Source of the DNA: an uncultured cyanobacterium
GTDB taxonomy: Bacteria; Cyanobacteriota; Cyanobacteriia; Cyanobacteriales; Geitlerinemataceae
Assembly (NCBI GenBank): GCA_937899645.1
Contig: CALCCD010000121.1
Location: 1-50,991 of the forward strand
Direction of reading: 5' to 3'
Length of the DNA stretch: 50,991 bases
This document shows positions 44,982-50,991 of the stretch, piece by piece. The first letter of the stretch is position 1; each line of letters opens with the position of its first letter. The notes beneath the pieces were generated by a model that was not told the origin of the DNA, made no database searches, and worked only from the letters and a program-made list of their open reading frames with translations. A program made the position numbers and the translations under genes.

Positions 44982-45383
44982 CTATTTGGATTGGCTTGTC
45001 GGTCGATCTGCCGACGAACCTGCGCTCGATCGACGCTCGCGATCGGGGCATGGGGGCGCTTTGACGCGACGCTCGACCCAATCGAGGGCTAGAGATAAGC
45101 GGGCGGCAGCTTCTTCAGAGTTATCGGCAAGCAAGAAGACGAGCGCGGCGGCGGTTTGTTCCCGAGCGCGGATGAGTCGGTTACCTTTCTGGCGATGCCA
45201 GTCGCGCTCGTCGATGCTGAGGCGCTCGAGTAGCGCGCGGGCAAGGTCGCGCGGCGAGTAGTCGGCCAGGGCGCTGAGCGTCGGGTCTTGGAGCTTTGTT
45301 TGCCAGAGCGGACTTGTGCCCGTCGCTCGCGGGCCGCTCGGGCTGGCGGCGGGTACGGTTGAAGCGTCAGAGTCGTGGGGCAT
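44982..45383 (-). CDS. small conserved cyanobacterial protein (DUF6439-like)
   Basis: A protein of about 133 residues. The core LSALADYSPRDLARALLERL, then DERDWHRQKGNRLIRAREQT and AALVFLLADNSEEAAARLSL, ending VERRVKAPPCPDR, fits a small helical cyanobacterial family I recall as DUF6439; its role is unknown. The N- and C-termini are Ser/Pro-rich extensions specific to this protein. It lies 76 bases downstream of lepB on the same strand and may share its transcript. Confidence 0.72.
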   Translation of the reverse strand: MPHDSDASTVPAASPSGPRATGTSPLWQTKLQDPTLSALADYSPRDLARALLERLSIDERDWHRQKGNRLIRAREQTAAALVFLLADNSEEAAARLSLALDWVERRVKAPPCPDRERRSSAGSSADRPTSQSK

Positions 45384-45459
45384 GGGCTCGGGCCGCAAAA
45401 TCGCGGCGGGGGGATCTAATCTCGTCGATCGAGGCTGCGGGCGCTCGCCAGGGGCAACG

Positions 45460-46056
45460 CTACTCGCGATAAGCGGGCTGGGGCTCGAGCTGTCCGAGGC
45501 GCTTGGGCGGCCAGAAGCGGACGATCGCCTTACCGACGATCAGCTCGTGGGGGACGAAGCCCCAATAGTGGCTGTCGTAGCTGTTATTGCGGTTGTCTCC
45601 GAGCACTAAGTAGTGACCGTCGGGGACGACCTCGGGGCCGTAGACGTACTCCGGCTCGGCGGCGATGTAGTTCTCCGTCAGCGGGTCGCCGTTCACGAAA
45701 ACCATGCCGCGCCGCACTTCTACGGTGTCTCCCGGCAGGCCGATTACGCGTTTGATGAAGGCGTCTTTAAACTTTTGTCGCAGCACTTCAGTGGGATTGA
45801 AGACGACGATATCGCCGCGCTCGACTTCGTTGAAGTGGTAGCTGACTTTGTCGATAATTAGCCGATCGTTGATTTGCAACGTCGGCAGCATCGAGCCGGA
45901 GGGGATGTAGCGCGCTTCAGCGACGAAAGTCCGGATCCCGAGAGCGAGGATGGCGCTCAAACCAAAGGTTTTGAGGGTCTCGAGCCAGGGATTTTCTTCG
46001 TGGTGAGCTTGCTCTTCTACCGAGCGATTGGTGGCGTCTTGAGGGCGTTCGGGCAT
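45460..46056 (-). CDS. lepB: signal peptidase I
   Basis: This membrane protease removes signal peptides from exported proteins. The protein is 198 residues with one N-terminal helix (LKTFGLSAILALGIRTFVA). The catalytic dyad is Ser55 (IPSGSMLPTL) and Lys102 (AFIKRVIGLPGD). Box D/E (VPDGHYLVLGDNRNNSYDSH, YWGFVP) is complete. The first 25 residues are acidic and cytosolic. It processes the many exported proteins in this genome, including those in this window. Confidence 0.95.
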   Translation of the reverse strand: MPERPQDATNRSVEEQAHHEENPWLETLKTFGLSAILALGIRTFVAEARYIPSGSMLPTLQINDRLIIDKVSYHFNEVERGDIVVFNPTEVLRQKFKDAFIKRVIGLPGDTVEVRRGMVFVNGDPLTENYIAAEPEYVYGPEVVPDGHYLVLGDNRNNSYDSHYWGFVPHELIVGKAIVRFWPPKRLGQLEPQPAYRE

Positions 46057-46373
46057 TGAAGAATCAGCAACGCAAAAACTGGAAACCAGAAAGTCCCACT
46101 CGCCAGTCGAGGTTCGCAGCGCGATCGGGCTGGGGGTCGCAATCGATGCGGATACGATGCGCGCAGTCGCGAGTGGAACGCTCTTTCGTTTATTAGTATA
46201 CCCGCACCAGTTCGGAGCGGACGGGTTGAGGCGAAGTGCCCGAAGCCTGGTTCGATCGCCCTCGGGAAATAGTACGGTGGCCCTGCATGCAACTCCAGAG
46301 GTTGGTTCTTCCGCAGGCGCACTCCGGTCAGTCTTTGCACCGAACCGATCTGATGAGGCGCGCGCACGAGAGG

Positions 46374-46447
46374 CGGGACTGGGCGGAATTGAACCACCGA
46401 CCCAGCGCTTAGGAGGCGCTCGCTCTATCCAACTGAGCTACAGTCCC
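46374..46447 (-). tRNA. tRNA-Arg (CCT)
   Basis: A 74-nt tRNA on the minus strand. The acceptor stem GGGACTG pairs with CAGTCCC. The anticodon arm AGCGC-CTCCTAA-GCGCT gives anticodon CCT, reading the rare Arg codon AGG. The T-loop is TTCAATT and the D-arm GCTCAGTTGGATAGAGC. Confidence 0.94.
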
Positions 46448-46790
46448 ACGAGCTCGAGATTAAACAGATTGAATAATAGTGGGCCGCTGACTCACCGACA
46501 ACGGCAAAAATAACCGACTTGCCGAACGGATAGGTTGTGGGCGTGTGTGGTGGATGCGTAGATTTGCAAGGCTTGCGTAAGTGATTGTCGAGAGCCCAGA
46601 GGACTGAGCCACTATTCAGTCACTATTGGGCGGAGATAGCTCGGTGGAGATAGCTCGTTCGGGGCGGGTTGGGAGCCTTTTTGGGCGTCTCATATCAAGC
46701 CCAAACAGTAAGCCACAGATAGGCAACCTCGATCGTCAGCTAAGCTTCAGCTCTAGATTCACTCTGTGACCAGACTTTGAGAAATTAGTA
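46448..46790. other. gene-free interval, 343 bp
   Basis: No gene is supported. A short direct repeat GGAGATAGCTCG occurs twice (around 46632 and 46646). The region must carry the tRNA-Arg promoter. Confidence 0.45.
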
Positions 46791-47864
46791 TCAAGGGGTG
46801 ACGGGCGGCGCACTCAAGAGCCCGATCGCATGGGGGATCGGGCGCGCGGTCGCGTCGCTCGAGGTCAGGAGCGTTCGGCCTAAGGCGATCGATTGGGTCG
46901 AACCGCCGCCATCGAGCATAACGGTCGCGAGCGCGCCAAATCGACCGAGGATGGCGATCGCGTCGCGTTGACTGGCGTGGCTGGCCGTCAGGAACAGTAA
47001 AGTTTCCGGGTGGCCGTCGGCATCGCGATCGGCAACGCCCGCAAAGGTGCGGCCGACTGCGCGATCGCGTCCTTTTTCGGCGCAGGGATGCAAACCGACG
47101 ATCGCGTCGGGAACCTCTGAGAACAGCGGATTTTCCGGGTAGCCCACCTCAGGGAAAGGCAAAATCGTGGCGCGATCGCCGTCGATCGCCAGCATCAACT
47201 TTTCGCCGTCGTACTCGTCTCGACCGGCATAACCGCCGCTGACGATAACGCCGTCAGCCTTCAGCGGGAAGGCCAGCCGCACTGGAGTCGCGCCGAAAAA
47301 CTGGCCGTTGATCGCCGCAAAGGCGCGATCGCCAAACGCTGCCGAGACCGCTTCCCAGTGGCGATCGAGCGGGCGCGGCGGCAAGTGGGGATCGCGCCCG
47401 GTGTCGTAGGCCGCGCTGGCGTGGCGCGTGTCGTCGTCGCTGAGGTCGAGGCCACCCGTCAAGGCAACCCGCGCTCCACGACTGAGATCGAGGCGATAGA
47501 CTATCGCGGTGGTGGCGCTGCCCGCGAGGCTGCCGCGAAAGCGCATTGCGTCGATCCCCGCTGCTTTGTGGATGGGCTCGATGTCAGGCTCGTACTGGGT
47601 GGGCCAGCTCGGGTTCGTGCCGTCGTGGAGCCGCTCGAGTTGGGCGTGGCACGTGCGTTCGGCTTCGTCGGTGGGGGCGGGTTCGCCTGCAAGTGCCCGA
47701 GCTACGGAGCCCACCGGTGACGTGGTTGTTTTTACAGGCAAAGCCAGCGCGGCGCGATCGGGTAAAAATTCTGAGCTTGGCAAAAGTGCGCTGGGAGGCG
47801 GGGCGCTCGCGCCGAGCATGGCGGCCCCGAGCCCCAGGAAGCCAAGCGGCAAGTGCAGTCCCAC
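46791..47864 (-). CDS. phosphodiester glycosidase family protein, exported
   Basis: A 357-residue protein with an N-terminal hydrophobic stretch (LPLGFLGLGAAMLGAS) and a lipid- or signal-peptide-like start. The second half matches the phosphodiester glycosidase (NAGPA, DUF2233) family: FAAINGQFFGATP, GLHPCAEKGRDRAVGRTFAG, LATVMLDGGGSTQSI and ending HAIGLLSAP. Family members cleave GlcNAc-phosphodiesters or act on cell-wall glycans. The gene is divergent from the VanY-type carboxypeptidase at 47946 with 81 bases between the starts, so the two may be co-regulated in the envelope. Confidence 0.87.
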   Translation of the reverse strand: MGLHLPLGFLGLGAAMLGASAPPPSALLPSSEFLPDRAALALPVKTTTSPVGSVARALAGEPAPTDEAERTCHAQLERLHDGTNPSWPTQYEPDIEPIHKAAGIDAMRFRGSLAGSATTAIVYRLDLSRGARVALTGGLDLSDDDTRHASAAYDTGRDPHLPPRPLDRHWEAVSAAFGDRAFAAINGQFFGATPVRLAFPLKADGVIVSGGYAGRDEYDGEKLMLAIDGDRATILPFPEVGYPENPLFSEVPDAIVGLHPCAEKGRDRAVGRTFAGVADRDADGHPETLLFLTASHASQRDAIAILGRFGALATVMLDGGGSTQSIALGRTLLTSSDATARPIPHAIGLLSAPPVTP

Positions 47865-47945
47865 GGCAGTAACCTTCTAGAATGTGTCTGGCGATCGCTA
47901 TTTTCGGCGATCGAGCGGCAGACGATCGCGCCGCGACCCGACTTA

Positions 47946-48893
47946 ATGGAGAAGACCGTGAAAAAAACGAGCGGGCTGAATCAATCCGACTCGGCGCGAC
48001 TGCGAGCAACGGTGGAAGAGATTCCCGAGGCGCTGCGCGATACGCCCATCGAGTCCAGCTCGTCTTCGCCGTCTCCCCTGTCTCGGCTGCTGGCGGCGCT
48101 GGCGATTTTCTTCGGGGTCAGCGCGCTGGGGCTGGTGGCGGTGCTGGCCTGGATGTGGGTTTCGCCCACCGCTGCCAATCGCGAGCCCCGTTCGCCGAGC
48201 GCCGCCGAGAGCAGCGACCTGCCGGTGAGCCCCGCAGGCTCGGACTCGCTCGAGGCGAATGCGCCCGAGGCCAGCAGCACGACCGCCGCGCCCGCCGCGC
48301 CTGCCGACCCCGAAGCGATCGACCTGCTCGGCCACCTGCCTTACGACGAAGCGCCCTTGGAGGATCTCGTTCCAGTCACCGCCGACGGCTACTGGGAGCT
48401 GCGATCGGCGGCGGCCAATAGCTTTCTGGAGATGCAGGCAGCGGCGCGAGCCGAGGGCTTCGATCTGAGCGTGCTGTCGGCCTACCGCACGATCGAAGAG
48501 CAGCAGTCTCTATTTTTTGACATCAAAGCCCAGCGCGGACAGGTGGCCTCCGAGCGCGCCGAGGTCAGCGCCCCGCCGGGATACAGCGAGCATCACACCG
48601 GCTACGCGATCGATATCGGCGACGTCACCGCACCGGAGACCGATTTCTCCGAAGAATTCGAGCGGACACCAGGGTTTGCGTGGCTGGCCGAAAATGCCGC
48701 CTACTATAGCTTCGAGCTGTCGTTCCCGCGCGGCAACGAGCAGGGCATCGCCTACGAGCCCTGGCACTGGCGCTTTGTGGGCGATCGCGACAGCCTCGAA
48801 ACGTTCTACCGCGCTCGTACGGGCGAAGACCGACCGCAGGGCAGCGCGGGGCGCGAGGGCAAAACCCAGCGCGGCATCGACGATCGCTCCTAA
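47946..48893 (+). CDS. D-alanyl-D-alanine carboxypeptidase, VanY type
   Basis: A 315-residue membrane-anchored zinc peptidase. A cytosolic tail of about 40 residues precedes one helix (LLAALAIFFGVSALGLVAVL), then a Ser/Pro/Ala-rich spacer. The catalytic domain shows SAYRTIEEQQSLFFD, the zinc ligands in SEHHTGYAIDIGD and a final EPWHWRFVG. It would trim D-Ala from peptidoglycan stems. The ATG at 47946 gives a short basic cytosolic start; the frame upstream of it overlaps the divergent gene and lacks features. Confidence 0.92.
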   Translation: MEKTVKKTSGLNQSDSARLRATVEEIPEALRDTPIESSSSSPSPLSRLLAALAIFFGVSALGLVAVLAWMWVSPTAANREPRSPSAAESSDLPVSPAGSDSLEANAPEASSTTAAPAAPADPEAIDLLGHLPYDEAPLEDLVPVTADGYWELRSAAANSFLEMQAAARAEGFDLSVLSAYRTIEEQQSLFFDIKAQRGQVASERAEVSAPPGYSEHHTGYAIDIGDVTAPETDFSEEFERTPGFAWLAENAAYYSFELSFPRGNEQGIAYEPWHWRFVGDRDSLETFYRARTGEDRPQGSAGREGKTQRGIDDRS

Positions 48894-49017
48894 CGAAGCG
48901 GCTTGCCACAGCCGTCGATGGCAACAACCCACGGCAACAGAGCGCACGGGCGGGGCGCATCGAGCGGGCGCATCGACAGGGCCGATCACGCTGGAGCCGA
49001 CGGCTCGATTTTTGGAA

Positions 49018-49239
49018 TTATTTAGTTTTGGGGGAAATGCCCCATGCCTCCAAGTTCGACGTTGTCGTAACCTCTACACGAGTAGAAGTCGATTCGTCGA
49101 GCAGCGAACTCGGCGGCGACGAAAAGGCCAGAACGACCGCGATCGGAATGCCGAGCGTGCAGGCGGCTAAAATTGCGCCGAGGAGCTGTGACCCGCCACC
49201 CAGGGGGCGATCGGGGCTGGGAAACCTGCCAGATTCCAT
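49018..49239 (-). CDS. possible small membrane protein
   Basis: A 73-codon frame with one hydrophobic helix (GGSQLLGAILAACTLGIPIAV) after a short polar start (MESGRFPSPDRP) and a polar Ser/Thr-rich tail. It resembles small single-helix thylakoid-type proteins in layout, but I do not recognise it. A start at 49281 would lengthen it by 14 residues. No Shine-Dalgarno is obvious, so it may not be a gene. Confidence 0.4.
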   Translation of the reverse strand: MESGRFPSPDRPLGGGSQLLGAILAACTLGIPIAVVLAFSSPPSSLLDESTSTRVEVTTTSNLEAWGISPKTK

Positions 49240-49362
49240 AGATAAAGCTTGATTTTCGGAGAAAAGAGCCGAGGGAGTCATCGAGAGCGATGACGAAATG
49301 CGACCCGGAAGCGAGAGCTCCAGGCCGGTGAGGAACGAAGCGAGTTGTCTTAAAAGTTTTAT

Positions 49363-49581
49363 TTAATTATCGAGAAAGTCGGGGATGACCCACTTTGGCT
49401 CTTCCGTGGCGGCGGCGATTCGCTTTTTGCGTAGGGCCTCTTCCGCGATCGCGTGCATGGTGTCCAGGGAGACGTTGCTGATAAATTCGCTGGCGCTTGC
49501 AGCATATTCGTGGTTAGGACAATCGTCGCTATGAGCGGATTCGTCCATGCACTGGTTGTCGCGATTCACAGAGGGTTCCAT
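49363..49581 (-). CDS. small conserved protein, function unknown
   Basis: A protein of about 72 residues. Its C-terminal half, SLDTMHAIAEEALRKKRIAA with ending PDFLDN, is of a type I recall in other cyanobacteria. The N-terminal part contains several Cys and His (DNQC, DDCPNHEY), which could be a small metal site. Start choices are 49671, 49581 or 49548; none has a clear Shine-Dalgarno. It is divergent from mtnP. Confidence 0.6.
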   Translation of the reverse strand: MEPSVNRDNQCMDESAHSDDCPNHEYAASASEFISNVSLDTMHAIAEEALRKKRIAAATEEPKWVIPDFLDN

Positions 49582-49829
49582 CTGTTGGATTGGGAAGGCC
49601 AGGATGTGTGTTCGATACACGTTCACTGTAGCATTCACTTCTGGGAGAGCGGGCGGTGAATTTTCATGCAATCCCGAGGGCTTGAGGCGGCTTTTCCGAA
49701 CGCGAAGTTCGCGGGGATCGCCCCTTGCCGATCGCGGCTCGACCGCCCGCTGCGTTGGAAGCCGAAACTTGCTAGGCTCCGATCGCCACGAGAACTGTCA
49801 CAACGGCCCGCCCTCAGAGCGCTTTTCCC

Positions 49830-50702
49830 ATGACCCAAGCAACGATCGGCATCATCGGCGGCAGCGGCCTCTACAAAATGGACGCGCTGGAAAATGTCGA
49901 GGAGTACCGCACCACGACGCCCTTTGGCGAGCCGTCCGACGCGATCGCCTTGGGGTCGCTGGATGGGGCGCGGGTGGCGTTTCTGGCGCGGCACGGGCGC
50001 GGCCACCATTTGCTGCCGTCGGAGCTGCCGTTTCGCGCCAATATCTACGCCATGAAGCAGCTCGGCGTGAAATACATCGTCTCGGCTTCGGCCGTGGGCT
50101 CGCTGCAAGAGGGCGTCAAGCCACTGGATATCGTCGTGCCCGATCAATTTATCGATCGCACGAAATCCCGCGTCTCGTCCTTTTTCGGCAAAGGCATCGT
50201 CGCCCACGTCAGCTTTGCCGACCCGGTCTGCTCGCAGCTCGCGGGGGTTATTGTCGACTCGGCAAAGAGCCTGGATTTACCGGAGATTGCGATTCACGAT
50301 CGCGGCACGTATGTCTGCATGGAAGGCCCCGCCTTTTCGACACGCGCCGAGTCGCACTTGTACCGCAGCTGGAACGCGACGATTATCGGCATGACAAACC
50401 TCACGGAGGCGAAGCTGGCGCGCGAGGCGGAGATTGCCTACGCGACGATGGCGCTGGTGACGGATTACGACTGCTGGCGCGAAGAGGATGAGGCGGTGAG
50501 CGTCGAGATGGTAATCGAGAATTTGCAGAAGAATGCGACGAACGCGCGGATGGTGGTGCGCGAGGCGGTGCGGCGCTTGCAGGCCGAGCCGTTCGAGTCG
50601 ATCGCCCATTCGGCGCTGAAGACGGCGCTGTTTACGCGGCTGGATGTCGCGCCGCCGGAGACGGTCGCGTCGCTGAAGGCAATCCTCGAGCCGTATTTAT
50701 AA
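49830..50702 (+). CDS. mtnP: S-methyl-5'-thioadenosine phosphorylase
   Basis: MTA phosphorylase salvages methylthioadenosine, a by-product of polyamine synthesis and other SAM reactions, giving adenine and methylthioribose-1-phosphate. It is 290 residues, the family length. Phosphate and purine sites are seen in [61 protein letters not shown] and [14 protein letters not shown]. The conserved Asp of DYDCW fits a purine-binding role with 6-amino specificity. It is a single gene and the last in the window. Confidence 0.95.
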   Translation: MTQATIGIIGGSGLYKMDALENVEEYRTTTPFGEPSDAIALGSLDGARVAFLARHGRGHHLLPSELPFRANIYAMKQLGVKYIVSASAVGSLQEGVKPLDIVVPDQFIDRTKSRVSSFFGKGIVAHVSFADPVCSQLAGVIVDSAKSLDLPEIAIHDRGTYVCMEGPAFSTRAESHLYRSWNATIIGMTNLTEAKLAREAEIAYATMALVTDYDCWREEDEAVSVEMVIENLQKNATNARMVVREAVRRLQAEPFESIAHSALKTALFTRLDVAPPETVASLKAILEPYL

Positions 50703-50709
50703 AAAACTC

Positions 50710-50832
50710 ACGCCTAATGTGTAACTAGCTGAGAGGCTTTTTGAGTAAGGCTTATAGGGTTTTGCAGGAACGAGGTTTTCTTGACGATCTACAGAATGCC
50801 AACGGTTTCAGCGATCGATACACATTAGACGT
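50710..50832. repeat. possible miniature element with 16-bp inverted ends
   Basis: ACGCCTAATGTGTAAC (50710-50725) is inverted as GATACACATTAGACGT (50817-50832), with 14 of 16 positions matching. The 91 bases between hold no gene. No target duplication was found. It is just after the mtnP stop. Confidence 0.5.
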
Positions 50833-50843
50833 AACTCTGGTAG

Positions 50844-50863
50844 CGGCGCACTGCTGTGCGCCG
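50844..50863 (+). terminator. hairpin, likely terminator
   Basis: CGGCGCAC (50844-50851) pairs exactly with GTGCGCCG (50856-50863) across loop TGCT, followed by TTCTTGT. It could end mtnP transcription, though it is about 140 bases from the stop. Confidence 0.5.
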
Positions 50864-50991
50864 TTCTTGTAAAAATAAGCCCGATTTCTGGTGGTGGGCG
50901 AGTCAATCGGCGATCGCGTGCAATCCCTCGGGCGCATGGGCACTGGTCGCTTAAGGAGGTAAGTCATGCAAGCCCCTCAGTGAGAGCATTT

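Overview
This window is a chromosomal segment of a cyanobacterium. The evidence is psbK (a photosystem II subunit), the plastid/cyanobacterial ribosomal protein PSRP-3 (Ycf65), the clpR-clpP pair typical of cyanobacteria and plastids, several protein families found almost only in cyanobacteria (DUF3082, DUF3110 and other conserved small proteins), and the very frequent octamer GCGATCGC (HIP1). Most genes are GC-rich. I cannot name the species from sequence alone.

Layout. 0-11.3 kb: a histidine kinase 3' part, a PEP-CTERM surface protein, a small exported protein, the clpR-clpP operon, a J-domain protein, a flavin reductase, a QueD-like pterin enzyme, a thermonuclease, a sulfotransferase/methyltransferase-like pair and PSRP-3. 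11.9-19.2 kb: a membrane protein, a ribonuclease D-like exonuclease, an FtsX-type ABC permease with its ATPase, a low-GC TIGR04325-type methyltransferase, a decayed Uma2 gene beside a miniature transposon, an exported TPR protein and a DUF3082 protein. 19.3-27.3 kb: psbK, msrA, a DUF3110 protein, a 1957-residue TamB-like protein and a small conserved protein. 27.4-37.1 kb: a YwqG-like protein, rsmH, a conserved unknown protein, a response regulator, a second copy of the miniature element, a CHAT-TPR protein, purU and a repeat-rich accessory patch. 37.1-51 kb: icd, a polysaccharide deacetylase, a ferredoxin-metallo-beta-lactamase fusion, tRNA-Gly, rnpB, a glycosyltransferase, an anti-sigma factor, lepB, tRNA-Arg, a phosphodiester glycosidase divergent from a VanY-type carboxypeptidase, and mtnP.

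Most genes are housekeeping or envelope functions. Envelope genes recur: TamB, LepB, the deacetylase, the glycosidase, the VanY-like enzyme, the ABC exporter-like pair, and exported TPR/CHAT proteins. They are scattered singly rather than in one operon.

The most notable structure is not a gene family but small non-autonomous mobile elements. (1) A ~90-bp element occurs twice (17208-17300 and 31931-32020). It has ~20-bp inverted ends and a 9-bp target duplication, perfect at the first copy and 7/9 at the second. (2) A different 108-bp element (36671-36778) with TA duplications sits in the overlap of two small genes. Deleting it and one TA restores an ATG and a continuous second frame, so the insertion appears to have separated a translationally coupled pair. 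Further palindromic repeats lie at 27334, 32119, 36954, 37063 and 50710. No CRISPR array, complete insertion sequence or prophage was seen.
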